Assembly (NCBI GenBank): GCA_018897875.1
Contig: JAHIKF010000194.1
Coordinates: 1 to 13,583, forward strand
Length of the DNA: 13,583 bases
Direction of reading: 5' to 3'
Source of the DNA: Pseudomonadota bacterium
Lineage (GTDB): Bacteria > Desulfobacterota > Desulfobaccia > Desulfobaccales > 0-14-0-80-60-11
The notes under the pieces were generated by a model, which worked only from the letters and a program-made list of their open reading frames with translations, had not been told where the DNA came from and searched no databases. Both the position numbers and the translations under genes were made by a program. Positions 1 to 6,782 of this stretch are shown piece after piece; positions within the stretch are counted from its first letter, which is position 1; each line of letters begins with the position of its first letter.

Positions 1-820
1 GCCGCGGGTGGCCCGCCAGGCGGCTCACCCCGCCGCCGTAGGTGGCGTCCCCCAGGACCGGGTGGCCCTCCGAGGCCAGGTGCACCCGCAGTTGATGGGT
101 GCGCCCCGTCTGGGGGGTGAGCGAAACCAGGGTCAGGGGGCCGGGAAATTCCTGGATGACCCGCCAGAAGGTTATGGCGCGCTTGCCCCGCCGGGCGTTT
201 ACGCTCATCTTCCGGCGGGCCGTAGGGTGGCGGCCCACCTCCTTGTCGATTTCGCCCTCGATTTCCGGCAGGCGACCCCAGACCAGGGCCTGGTACCGCT
301 TGGTGATGGCGTGGGCCTGGAACTGGGCCACCAGGGCGGCGTGGGCCAGGGCGGTCTTGGCCACCACGATGAGGCCGCTGGTGTCTTTATCCAGGCGGTG
401 CACCAGGCCGGGCCGGCTCACCTCCCCGATGTCCTTGAGGTCCGGGCAATGGTGCACCAGGGCATTAAGCAAAGTGCCCTGACGGTGCCCGGCGCCGGGA
501 TGGACCACCAGATGCGGGGGCTTGTTCACCACCAACAGGTCCCGGTCTTCAAAGAGAATCGCCAGGGGGAGGGCTTCGGGGGCCAGGTGGCTGGGCGAGG
601 GCGGCGGCACGCTCACCGCCACGGTATCGCCCGCCCGCACCCGGTAGGAGGCCGGCCGCGGCTCGCCCTCGACCAGCACCCGCCCAGACTTGAGGAGTTT
701 TTGTAAGCGGGCCCGGGACCATCCCAATTGGCGCGTCAGGAATTGATCCAGGCGGGCGCCGGCTTGGGCCGGCTCCACCACCTGACGGATGGTTTCAATG
801 CTCCTGGCGTCGGTTGGCAA
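1..820 (-). CDS. rluD: RluD-family 23S rRNA pseudouridine synthase (3'-partial)
   Basis: Converts uridines of large-subunit rRNA to pseudouridine in the cytoplasm. About 273 codons are visible and the C-terminus lies beyond the left edge; family members are usually about 310-330 residues, so some 40-55 residues are missing. An N-terminal S4 RNA-binding domain is visible (LDQFLTRQLGWSRARLQKLL). The catalytic motif HRLDKDTSGL follows, with the catalytic Asp at about residue 144. Further on are GRTHQLRVHLA and HPVLGDATYGG, typical of the RluA/RluC/RluD group. The start is uncertain. An in-frame TGA lies two codons upstream of TTG 820, so only TTG 820 or the GTG codons at 781 and 778 are possible. 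Neither has an ideally spaced ribosome binding site; a CAGGAG lies about 20 bases before GTG 781. RluC or another RluA-family paralogue cannot be excluded. Confidence 0.88.
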   Translation of the reverse strand, partial: MPTDARSIETIRQVVEPAQAGARLDQFLTRQLGWSRARLQKLLKSGRVLVEGEPRPASYRVRAGDTVAVSVPPPSPSHLAPEALPLAILFEDRDLLVVNKPPHLVVHPGAGHRQGTLLNALVHHCPDLKDIGEVSRPGLVHRLDKDTSGLIVVAKTALAHAALVAQFQAHAITKRYQALVWGRLPEIEGEIDKEVGRHPTARRKMSVNARRGKRAITFWRVIQEFPGPLTLVSLTPQTGRTHQLRVHLASEGHPVLGDATYGGGVSRLAGHPR

Positions 821-1114
821 GGGTCAGCACCCGATTTACCGGAGGGTTAATCGTTCCATTGATACAAAAGGGAAAACCTGCCGAAAATACCAGGGTCTCC
901 GCCAAGTTTCTTCATAGGTCTTGATGAGTCGGGCCTCGGATCAAAATGGTTGCCCGAAACTCAAAATACCATCATAAAATAACCTATTTCTGGATGGGGT
1001 CTCGTTTTTCGAAGAAAGTCGTCTGGGGTCCGTTTCTTTACATACAGTTTTCTCCTTATCCCTGGTGAAAAAGTTTACTGAAGCTTTTATGCTGGTAGCC
1101 TTTAAGATTGACCA
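821..1114. other. Intergenic region, no gene seen
   Basis: This stretch of about 294 bases lies between the secreted-protein gene and rluD, both on the minus strand. I see no convincing ORF, tRNA or intrinsic terminator here. It must hold the rluD promoter if rluD is not read from the upstream gene, but no clear -35/-10 pair stands out. Confidence 0.4.
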
Positions 1115-1903
1115 TTAATCGTTACTTTTTTGAGGCGCGCTATATTGTTGGATAACACCATTACTATCGAGACTAACCCTTGTACCTTTGGGGTGATGTT
1201 GTTTTTTAATTTTATTTCCAAACATAGTGGAAACAACAGTAGGCAAGGTTTGATCATCTCCAAGGGTTACGGCCTTGACGTACTGTACGTTTCCATCCTT
1301 CCCCATAATAACCTTTGATCCAGGTTCCACTTCGACCGATAACCCATCTTTTATGATTCCTATCGGGATAAAAATTCTGTCCTTGGGGACAAATTCCATT
1401 GCATCGCCATCGCGGTCAATCCTAAATGGTTCTTCCGCCTTATGCACTCTGCGCATCAATCGCCAGTTGCCATTTTTATCTCGCACCGTGATAGCCAGGG
1501 TGCAATCTTCTAGAGGCGTCCCTTTAATAACTTTGCCATTTCTATCGATGCGAATCTCTCCCCCATGCATGTCCACGGGCTTGCCATAATTATGCCCCTC
1601 AGGAAGATACAAAGGCTGATGCTGTCCTAAATGCATCGTGGACTCGTCTGGTGGGGGTGATGGCTGGGTGGAAGAGTCATCCTCTTCTAAATCTCTGGGA
1701 ATGCTTGGCTGGGGCTGAGGGATGCCGGCTTTTTTATCCAATTGGGGTGGCGCCGCCGGGGGCCCAGGCGCAGGCGCCCCAGGGGGCGGCCCGGCTGGAT
1801 GGCCGGGGGAGGGTCCACTTCCCCAGGCAACATTAAGGGGGAGGCAAAACAGGAGCACTAATATGGCTCCTCCAACACGGCACTTTAAAAGTTCATTTGC
1901 CAT
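1115..1903 (-). CDS. Secreted proline-rich protein of unknown function
   Basis: I do not recognise the family. Residues 1-28 form a Sec signal peptide: charged start, hydrophobic core GGAILVLLFCLPLNVAW, then GSG. The Cys in the core is not in a good lipobox, so a soluble periplasmic or extracellular product is likelier than a lipoprotein. Residues about 29-87 are a Pro/Gly/Ala-rich linker (for example GPPPGAPAPGPPAAPP), followed by an acidic patch. Residues about 112-262 form a beta-rich domain in which a short hydrophobic strand – DxxG turn – strand pattern recurs (IRIDRNGKVIKG, FRIDRDGDAMEF, VIMGKDGNVQYV, VSLDSNGVIQQY). This could be a repeated hairpin or a set of calcium-binding-like loops. 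GGAGG seven bases before ATG 1903 supports the start. The gene looks monocistronic. Confidence 0.75.
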   Translation of the reverse strand: MANELLKCRVGGAILVLLFCLPLNVAWGSGPSPGHPAGPPPGAPAPGPPAAPPQLDKKAGIPQPQPSIPRDLEEDDSSTQPSPPPDESTMHLGQHQPLYLPEGHNYGKPVDMHGGEIRIDRNGKVIKGTPLEDCTLAITVRDKNGNWRLMRRVHKAEEPFRIDRDGDAMEFVPKDRIFIPIGIIKDGLSVEVEPGSKVIMGKDGNVQYVKAVTLGDDQTLPTVVSTMFGNKIKKQHHPKGTRVSLDSNGVIQQYSAPQKSND

Positions 1904-2279
1904 TACACACCTCCGGTGGACAGCTAGATTTTTCTTTAAAGGCCTGAAGAATCCCGAAGTTGACCTTATTTCCAGACCATCAAAACAGACGGTTCTATAG
2001 CCACCCTATCCCCCTAATCCCTCTTACCCCCCATTGACATAAGTTGCTAACAAAACTTGAAATTTCCTTAATTCCCTTTTTACCAAGGGGGGGGTTACCT
2101 GACCAACCCCTATCATCCCCTTTGGAACAGGGTCAAAGGGGGTTTTATTTTCTTCTCAATAGCTTATTGCCTTTTACCACCCCAGATTTTTCGGCGGATA
2201 AGCCCACCAGGAGTACGGGAAAGAGAAAACTTTTCTGGTAAGGATTTCTTGTTGAGAGTGAAGGGTGACAGCTAAAAAG
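1904..2279. other. Intergenic region with repeat-like palindromes
   Basis: These 376 bases separate the PIN/TRAM gene from the secreted-protein gene, both on the minus strand. I see no gene. The interval contains C-tract/G-tract imperfect palindromes around 2069-2096 and 2117-2141 of the kind found as dispersed repeats, and must include the promoter of the secreted-protein gene. Confidence 0.4.
2117..2150 (+). repeat. Palindrome followed by T-rich tract (terminator-like)
   Basis: CCCCTTTG at 2117-2124 pairs with CAAAGGGG at 2134-2141 across a nine-base loop, followed by a T-rich stretch from 2143. It resembles an intrinsic terminator reading on the plus strand, but no plus-strand gene precedes it. 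A dispersed palindromic repeat is therefore as likely. Confidence 0.35.
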
Positions 2280-3302
2280 TCACACCTTCCGCAAGGCGCC
2301 GCCATTCTTGATTTCGCTGAAGATCATGCGCCCGGCGGTGGTCTGCAAAACGCTGGTGACGGCCACCTCCACTTCCCGGCCGATGAAGCGCCGGGCGTTT
2401 TCGATCACCACCATGGTGCCGTCGTCGAGATAGGCAATCCCTTGACCCTGGGATTTTCCCTCCCGGAGGATTTGGACCTGCAGGCACTCGCCGGGCAGGA
2501 CCGCCGGCTTCATGGCGTTGGCCAGCTGGTTGATGTTCAGAACCTCGATCCCCTGTAGTTCCGCCACCTTGTGCAGATTAAAATCATTGGTCATGACCTT
2601 GGCGCGCAATTTTAAGGCCAGGGCCACCAGTTTGGAGTCCACCCCGGCAGCCCCGGGAATATCGTCATCGATGAATTCCACCCGCAGGGGCTTCTTCTGC
2701 TGGAGCCGTTTCAGGATGTCCAGGCCCCGGCGGCCCCGGGTACGCCTAAGATCATCAGAGGAATCGGCCACATACTGCAACTCTTCCAAAACAAATTTCG
2801 GGACGATGAGGGTGCCTTCCACGAAGCCCGTTTCGGCAATATCCGCAATACGGCCGTCGATGATGACGCTGGTATCCAGAATTTTTAAAGCATGACGCGG
2901 GGGCTTGCCGGCCGGGTCCAGGAAGTAGGGAGTATTGACCTCGGACATCTTCTTACCCCCCAGCACCAGGCCGATATAACCGAAAATTGCTGAAAAAAAG
3001 ATGTATAAAGGAATTTGCAGGTTGGGGAGTTCGAGGTATTTGTCAAAGGGGTAGCTGGCCAGCTTGCCGATCCCCAGGCCGACGAACAGGCCCAGGGTGC
3101 TGCCGATAATGGTCTTCAAGGGTATCCGCTTGATGACCTGCTCCAGTCCCAGGGTCAGACAAGCCACCGCCAGACCCGCCACCGCGCCGGCATAACCGGC
3201 CCACCACAGGTGATCGAACCTCGGGATTTGATCGGCGATCAGATAGCCGCTGACGGCGCAAATAGTCCCCAGGATGGTCCCGGTGACCATCTTCTGTAGC
3301 AC
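2280..3302 (-). CDS. Membrane-anchored PIN/TRAM domain protein (YacL-like)
   Basis: A putative ribonuclease tethered to the cytoplasmic membrane. Residues about 7-27, 34-52, 66-86 and 98-116 are hydrophobic and look like four membrane segments. The PIN nuclease domain (about 140-260) has the acidic set expected for metal-dependent RNA cleavage: Asp143 in ILDTSVIIDGR, Glu173/174 in FVLEELQ, Asp222 in GVDSKL and Asp240 in TNDFNL. The TRAM nucleic-acid-binding domain covers about 265-335 (GQGIAYLDDGTMVVIENA). At 340 residues it is near the normal length for Bacillus YacL-type proteins. The start is GTG 3302, chosen because AAAGGAGGTGA, a near-perfect Shine-Dalgarno, ends seven bases before it; the internal ATG four codons later is too far away. 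It lies downstream of carD on the same strand, an arrangement I recall from other bacteria, but a terminator separates the two. The substrate is unknown. Confidence 0.9.
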   Translation of the reverse strand: MLQKMVTGTILGTICAVSGYLIADQIPRFDHLWWAGYAGAVAGLAVACLTLGLEQVIKRIPLKTIIGSTLGLFVGLGIGKLASYPFDKYLELPNLQIPLYIFFSAIFGYIGLVLGGKKMSEVNTPYFLDPAGKPPRHALKILDTSVIIDGRIADIAETGFVEGTLIVPKFVLEELQYVADSSDDLRRTRGRRGLDILKRLQQKKPLRVEFIDDDIPGAAGVDSKLVALALKLRAKVMTNDFNLHKVAELQGIEVLNINQLANAMKPAVLPGECLQVQILREGKSQGQGIAYLDDGTMVVIENARRFIGREVEVAVTSVLQTTAGRMIFSEIKNGGALRKV

Positions 3303-3345
3303 GGAGTTCTCACCTCCTTTCTCAGGAAAAAATCAAGACCATACG

Positions 3346-3376
3346 AAAAACCCCCGACGTGACAACGCTGGGGGTT
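3346..3376 (-). terminator. Intrinsic terminator after carD
   Basis: Read on the minus strand, AACCCCC (3376-3370) pairs with GGGGGTT (3355-3349), with further inner pairs (GCGT with ACGT including one wobble) closing a TGTC loop. It is followed by a run of T (3350-3346). It lies 92 bases past the carD stop and just before the ribosome binding site of the PIN/TRAM gene, so it should limit read-through from carD. Confidence 0.75.
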
Positions 3377-3468
3377 CGCAATTGACGCAGTCAGAAAGCA
3401 TGGTTCCGGCACTCCTTGCCGTAGTCACAAGGGAATCGGTATGGGTGTGGTGGTTCAAACCCTGGCAG

Positions 3469-3987
3469 TTAAACTATTGCAACAGGCGGATCAACGGTGG
3501 CTTCGGTGGCTTCCAACAACGCCAGCAGTTGAGCCTCAATCTCGTCGGCATCTATGTTGTTTACCAGGGAAAGTTCCTTAACCAGGAGGTTTTTGGCGGT
3601 ATCCAACATCTTCCGCTCACCGAAGGAGAGATCCTTTTCCGTTTTGAGGAGAGTGAGATCCCGCAGGACTTCCGCCACCCGGAAAGGCGAACCGGTCTTG
3701 ATTTTATCCATGTAGTCCCGGTACCGGCGATTCCAGGTCTGGTTGCTCACGCGGAGGGGACGGTGCCGCAGGATTTCATAGACTTCGGTGACTGCCTGGA
3801 GATCGATAATGTCTCGGAGTCCGACGTTCCGGGCATTACCGGTGGGAATCATGATGATCATGTCACTGTCCAGAAGGCGCATGATGTAAAATTTTTGCTG
3901 GTTTCCCGAGACGTCCCGTTCTTTAACCGATTCGATCACTCCAACCCCGTGGGCCGGGTACACGGCCAACTGGCCAACTTGGAACAT
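3469..3987 (-). CDS. carD: CarD/CdnL-family transcriptional regulator
   Basis: Predicted to bind the beta subunit of RNA polymerase and stabilise open complexes at rRNA and housekeeping promoters. The N-terminal Tudor-like RNA-polymerase-interacting domain (about residues 1-65) opens with FQVGQLAVYPAHGVGVIESV, the hallmark of the CarD_CdnL_TRCF family. It is followed by an all-helical C-terminal part (about 75-165) containing WNRRYRDYMDKIKTGSPFRVAEVLRDL and SFGERKMLDTAKNLLVKEL. At 172 residues it matches the usual length (about 160-175). GAGGAGGTG ends eight bases before ATG 3987. It lies downstream of ychF on the same strand with a 72-base gap containing a possible promoter. The myxobacterial CarD HMGA-like tail is absent, so CdnL would be an equally fitting name. 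Confidence 0.93.
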   Translation of the reverse strand: MFQVGQLAVYPAHGVGVIESVKERDVSGNQQKFYIMRLLDSDMIIMIPTGNARNVGLRDIIDLQAVTEVYEILRHRPLRVSNQTWNRRYRDYMDKIKTGSPFRVAEVLRDLTLLKTEKDLSFGERKMLDTAKNLLVKELSLVNNIDADEIEAQLLALLEATEATVDPPVAIV

Positions 3988-4011
3988 GCTTTTACACCTC
4001 CTCGCGCCTTC

Positions 4012-4040
4012 TTTTTATCACAAAGTTGCATAAAAAGCAA
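4012..4040 (-). promoter_or_regulatory. Possible sigma-70 promoter for carD
   Basis: On the minus strand TTGCTT (4040-4035) is followed after 17 bases by TAAAAA (4017-4012), about 25 bases before the carD start codon. This leaves room only for a short leader with the ribosome binding site. The match to consensus is moderate. Confidence 0.3.
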
Positions 4041-4059
4041 TTTTCCGGGTAAAGGGAAT

Positions 4060-5151
4060 TCAGCGCTGAAAGCGAAACAGGAGGATGTCCCCATCGGCCA
4101 CAAGATAATCCCGGCCTTCCACCTTCAGGAGGCCGGCCTCCTTGACCCGGGCGGGGGAGCCCAACTCATCCAAGGCGGTGAAAGGCATCACTTCGGCCCG
4201 GATGAAACCCTTCTCCATGTCGGAATGGACACAGCCTGCGGCCCTGGGGGCCGGGGTTCCGGCGGGCACGTGCCAGGCCCGCACTTCCGGGCCCACGACG
4301 GTATAAAAGGTCACCAGACCCAACAGCAGGGAGGACTCCCGGACCAGGCGAGCCATGCCGGTTTCGGTAAGACCCAATTCGGCCAGAAATTCCTGGCGCT
4401 CCTCGGGGGAGAAAGCCTGGAGCTCAGCTTCCAGGTCCCCCAGGATGGGTACCACCGGCCGGTGGCGAGCCGCGGCCAATGCCTTCAAGGCCGCATAGTG
4501 GATGCCGCCCTCCAGCTCCGCCTCGCTCAGGTTGGCCACAAACAGGCAGGGCTTCATGGTCAACAGCGGCGTGCCTTCCAGGTGTTTCAGCTCCGCCGGT
4601 CCCAGGTTAAGGTCCCGGGCCCATGTCCCCCGGTTGAGCCCGGCCTCCACCTTGACCAGGGTGGGGAGGATTGGCGCCGCGGCCTTGTCGCCGGCTTGGG
4701 CCCGTTTCTCCATCCTGAGGCGCTGCCGGGCCAGGATCTCCAGGTCGGCCAACAGGAGTTCGGTTTCCACCACCTCCACGTCCCGCACCGGGTCAAGAAC
4801 GGCCAGGGGATGGGGACAGCTCTCGTCACCGAAGCAGCGCACCACGTGGACCAGGAGGTCCACCTCCCGGATGTGCCCCAGAAACTGGTTACCCAGGCCC
4901 TCGCCCCGGGAGGCGCCCTCGATGAGGCCGGCGACGTCAACGAATTCGATGCTCGCCGGGGTGAGGCGCTGGGGTTGCAGCAGTTGGCCCAGGCGGGCCA
5001 GGCGGGGGTCCGGGACGGGCACCACCCCGGTATTGGGGCTGATGGTGCAGAAGGGGTAGGGGGCCACCTCCGCCGCGCCTGCGGTCAGGGCATTGAAGAT
5101 GGTGGTCTTCCCGGCGTTGGGCAGGCCGATGATGCCGCAGCGCCAACTCAT
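4060..5151 (-). CDS. ychF: YchF/OLA1-family GTP/ATP-binding protein
   Basis: Ribosome-associated P-loop NTPase of the Obg superfamily; family members often hydrolyse ATP because of a changed G4 motif. G1 is GLPNAGKTT at residues 9-17, G3 is DVAGL at 72-76, followed by the family signature GEGLGNQFL. The G4 position reads NLSE at 207-210 instead of NKxD, as typical for YchF. A helical coiled insertion falls around 125-200, and the C-terminal TGS domain spans about 279-362 (TFYTVVGPEVRAWHVPAGTPAPRAA, MEKGFIRAEVM). At 363 residues it is full length. ATG 5151 has no Shine-Dalgarno of its own. Its ATGA overlaps the stop of a short upstream ORF that does, so translational coupling is likely. carD follows 72 bases downstream. 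Confidence 0.95.
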   Translation of the reverse strand: MSWRCGIIGLPNAGKTTIFNALTAGAAEVAPYPFCTISPNTGVVPVPDPRLARLGQLLQPQRLTPASIEFVDVAGLIEGASRGEGLGNQFLGHIREVDLLVHVVRCFGDESCPHPLAVLDPVRDVEVVETELLLADLEILARQRLRMEKRAQAGDKAAAPILPTLVKVEAGLNRGTWARDLNLGPAELKHLEGTPLLTMKPCLFVANLSEAELEGGIHYAALKALAAARHRPVVPILGDLEAELQAFSPEERQEFLAELGLTETGMARLVRESSLLLGLVTFYTVVGPEVRAWHVPAGTPAPRAAGCVHSDMEKGFIRAEVMPFTALDELGSPARVKEAGLLKVEGRDYLVADGDILLFRFQR

Positions 5152-5228
5152 GGCGGCAACTCGGCGGTCGCTGGGCGGGTTGGGCCCGGTGGAAATTGCT
5201 CTTTTAGGGAGAGACGCCTGAGCGGCAT
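5148..5228 (-). CDS. Short leader ORF overlapping the ychF start
   Basis: A 26-codon ORF begins at ATG 5228, six bases after AAAGGAGG, the best ribosome binding site in this region. It starts MPLRRLSLKEQFPPG and is rich in Pro, Arg and Leu. Its TGA stop (5150-5148) overlaps the ATG of ychF as ATGA, while ychF itself has no visible Shine-Dalgarno. I infer a translated leader that couples ribosomes into ychF. The Pro-Pro pairs (residues 13-14 and at the very C-terminus) could also slow ribosomes just before the ychF start. The ORF could be fortuitous; conservation in relatives would decide. Confidence 0.45.
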   Translation of the reverse strand: MPLRRLSLKEQFPPGPTRPATAELPP

Positions 5229-5411
5229 GACCGCCCTCCTTTAAGGAGTCGATATGCCATTATAAACTATCGTCCAGGCCCCAGTCCATACACCCATTTC
5301 GGGAGAGGAGATAATGCGGCTTTTGCTGGTGATATGCTTGCGAAACCCGACCTTCGAGATACCCGCCTCTGCCCCGCCTAGTCGAATGATTGTCAAGAAC
5401 TGGACGAAAAT

Positions 5412-5437
5412 AAAAAAACCCGCCTACGTCGGCGGGC
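5412..5437 (-). terminator. Intrinsic terminator after the TIR/zinc-ribbon cassette (repeat copy A)
   Basis: On the minus strand GCCCGCC (5437-5431) and GGCGGGT (5424-5418) form a seven-pair stem with a six-base loop, ending in a run of seven T (5418-5412). It belongs to the 5S-terminator direct repeat and probably ends the cassette transcript. Confidence 0.75.
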
Positions 5438-5455
5438 TTGCTGCTATGAAATAAA

Positions 5456-5485
5456 TCCGGCGGCGTCATACTCTCCCACGCATTC
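5456..5485 (-). pseudogene. 5S rRNA 3'-end remnant (copy A)
   Basis: On the minus strand the sequence GAATGCGTGGGAGAGTATG, then CGCCGCCGGA, resembles the 3' third of a bacterial 5S rRNA: helix IV/V loop with GTGGGAGAGT and the closing helix I strand. The 5' part is missing and is replaced by an unrelated palindrome at 5488-5513. The following bases, through CATAGCAGCA and the terminator, match copy B at 6734-6812. Identification is by resemblance only. Confidence 0.5.
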
Positions 5486-5487
5486 AG

Positions 5488-5513
5488 TGGCACAGGCTTC
5501 CAGCCTGTGGCCA
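5488..5513. repeat. Palindromic element with three-base loop
   Basis: TGGCACAGGCT (5488-5498) pairs with AGCCTGTGGCCA (5502-5513) around the loop TCC, with one bulged C. It resembles dispersed REP-like palindromes, shares the three-base loop of the palindromes at 12168-12315, and abuts the 5S remnant copy A. Confidence 0.55.
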
Positions 5514-5545
5514 GTTAGGGTGGGACCGGTGTGCGTTACAAAATA

Positions 5546-5692
5546 TTAACGCCTTTCTATATCGGTGCTTTTACATTCTGGACATCTGACCGGACCGGCA
5601 GTAAGGCGCTTCTCTTCGGCCTCACCAGGCTCAAATACTTCAATCTCGAATCTACACCCGCACTTAATGCATTTGAAGCTTCTTTTTATCAT
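5546..5692 (-). CDS. Small zinc-ribbon protein (48 residues), FmdB-like
   Basis: Encodes a 48-residue protein starting MIKRSFKCIKCGCRFEIEV. It has two Cys pairs, CIKC at residues 8-11 and CPEC at 37-40, the layout of a single zinc ribbon, plus an acidic middle (EPGEAEEK) and a basic tail (DIERR). The general layout recalls FmdB-type or rubredoxin-like ribbons, but the family is not certain. It starts 15 bases after the stop of the TIR gene on the same strand and is followed by the copy A terminator, so the two are very probably co-transcribed. The ribosome binding site is weak (AAGTGAG about six bases upstream). Its job could be binding of nucleic acid or of the TIR protein, but nothing in the sequence settles this. 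Confidence 0.7.
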   Translation of the reverse strand: MIKRSFKCIKCGCRFEIEVFEPGEAEEKRLTAGPVRCPECKSTDIERR

Positions 5693-5707
5693 TGTGTACT
5701 CACTTTT

Positions 5708-6679
5708 TTATTGTAAGGGTTGGATTAAAATAGACCAAAAAAGCTCCGCCCCGCCTTCTTTTGATAAAAGCTCCTTGTCGCCGTAATTCGCTTGAGAATA
5801 TATAAAAGGTTTGAGTCCTAAATTATATCCATCCTCCTCAACCCTCAGAAGCTCGTTATAGGAATTGTCATGCATGGAAGAAGACGAAGCATATTTGATG
5901 TTACCACGTGAAGAAGATTCAAAAGAGATCCATACTTTACATTCACTAACTAGATTACCTCTTTTATAGATTTTAGCAGTAAAATGGTTTGCATCTATTC
6001 TTCTGAACTCGGTTTCTATGCCGACAGCGCGAGCTTCGAGTTCATTAAGCGAATTATCGATAAAATTCACAATATAATCAAACGATTCTGATATATATCT
6101 TGACTTTTCTATATCAGTAAAATCTTTCTTTATTCTTAAGTTGCTTGATCTTGGGGTTTCTCTTATATTATGATTAATTGTTGTAGATGCCTTATTTACC
6201 TTAATTTCCTTGAATTCAACTGCCTCATATATTCTCCCCATATTAATTTTTTCAGCGGCAGCACGTATATCTTTTGTTATTGAGAGAAAGGCATCATGTC
6301 GATTAGGAAACTTCGATACTGGCCTGCCATCGGTAGGGGTGGCTCGTAATTTGCCAAAAGGAGTTTGTTGCCAGTCACATGGATCAAGAATAACAGGTAT
6401 GACCCGAGCCTGACCTACTTTATGACGCTCCATCGCACGTTTCATTTCAACATCATAACAATAATCTGATGCGATAAAATATGGGCTTATAAGAAGTAGA
6501 ATAATATCAGCATCTTCTAAATTTGAATCGATTTCATTGTCCAAATCTTTACCCGCACCTATCCGTCTATCGTGCCAGGTTTTGATAACACCTTGCCGTT
6601 TTAGGGCGGAGAGGTGAATTTCTAACTCATTTCTCATGTCTTCATCTCGGTGAGAATATGAGAAAAAAACTGTAACCAT
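5708..6679 (-). CDS. TIR-domain protein, likely NAD-consuming defence effector
   Basis: A 323-residue protein. Residues about 2-145 form a bacterial TIR domain: TVFFSYSHRDEDM strand and box 1, WHDRRIGAGKDLDNEI, ADIILLLISPYFIASDYCYDVEMKRAME with the putative catalytic Glu78, and VIPVILDPCDW. TIR domains with this Glu commonly cleave NAD+ in antiphage and other defence systems; that activity is inferred here. Residues about 190-323 form a second domain (SESFDYIVNFIDNSLNELEARAVGIE, SYNELLRVEEDGYNLGL) with no motif I can name, perhaps a sensor. An ATG at 6754 would extend the ORF but lies inside the upstream terminator hairpin. ATG 6679 begins right at the TIR fold and is preferred, though its ribosome binding site is weak. 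The gene is clearly more AT-rich than ychF or the fdh genes, which suggests transfer. Confidence 0.85.
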   Translation of the reverse strand: MVTVFFSYSHRDEDMRNELEIHLSALKRQGVIKTWHDRRIGAGKDLDNEIDSNLEDADIILLLISPYFIASDYCYDVEMKRAMERHKVGQARVIPVILDPCDWQQTPFGKLRATPTDGRPVSKFPNRHDAFLSITKDIRAAAEKINMGRIYEAVEFKEIKVNKASTTINHNIRETPRSSNLRIKKDFTDIEKSRYISESFDYIVNFIDNSLNELEARAVGIETEFRRIDANHFTAKIYKRGNLVSECKVWISFESSSRGNIKYASSSSMHDNSYNELLRVEEDGYNLGLKPFIYSQANYGDKELLSKEGGAELFWSILIQPLQ

Positions 6680-6725
6680 GGTTATTGGACACATCCTTGG
6701 CTTTTTTTGTGCACTTGTGTTTCCC

Positions 6726-6754
6726 AATCTAATAAAAAAGCCCGCCTCTGTCAA
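6726..6754 (-). promoter_or_regulatory. Candidate promoter of the TIR cassette inside the upstream terminator
   Basis: On the minus strand a perfect TTGACA (6754-6749) lies in the terminator hairpin, followed after exactly 17 bases by TAGATT (6731-6726). Transcription would start about 40 bases before ATG 6679. The -35 box is in the part of the hairpin that differs from copy A. Confidence 0.45.
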
Positions 6755-6763
6755 GAAGCGGGC
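6734..6763 (-). terminator. Intrinsic terminator (repeat copy B)
   Basis: On the minus strand GCGGGC wait-site pairing is as follows: the six bases at 6763-6758 (GCCCGC) pair with 6745-6740 (GCGGGC). After one mismatch, TCT (6756-6754) pairs with AGA (6749-6747) around a four-base loop. A run of six T follows (6739-6734). It stands downstream of the fdh operon and the 5S remnant and upstream of the TIR gene, and would insulate the cassette. Confidence 0.75.
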
Positions 6764-6782
6764 CTGCTGCTATGAAATTAAA

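Noticed and set aside
8..706. Long plus-strand ORF (232 codons) opposite rluD
   Set aside because: It is the antisense shadow of rluD in GC-rich DNA; the minus strand carries the clear HRLDKDTSGL signature.
3274..5244. 656-codon plus-strand ORF across carD and ychF
   Set aside because: It is antisense to two well-supported genes and its translation is low-complexity Gly/Gln/His with no domain. It is long only because of high GC and codon bias on the opposite strand.
5260..5493. 77-codon minus-strand ORF
   Set aside because: It reads through the 5S remnant and terminator and has no protein-like features.
5708..6754. Longer start of the TIR gene at 6754
   Set aside because: The first 25 codons would come from the terminator hairpin and have no ribosome binding site; the TIR fold begins right at ATG 6679.
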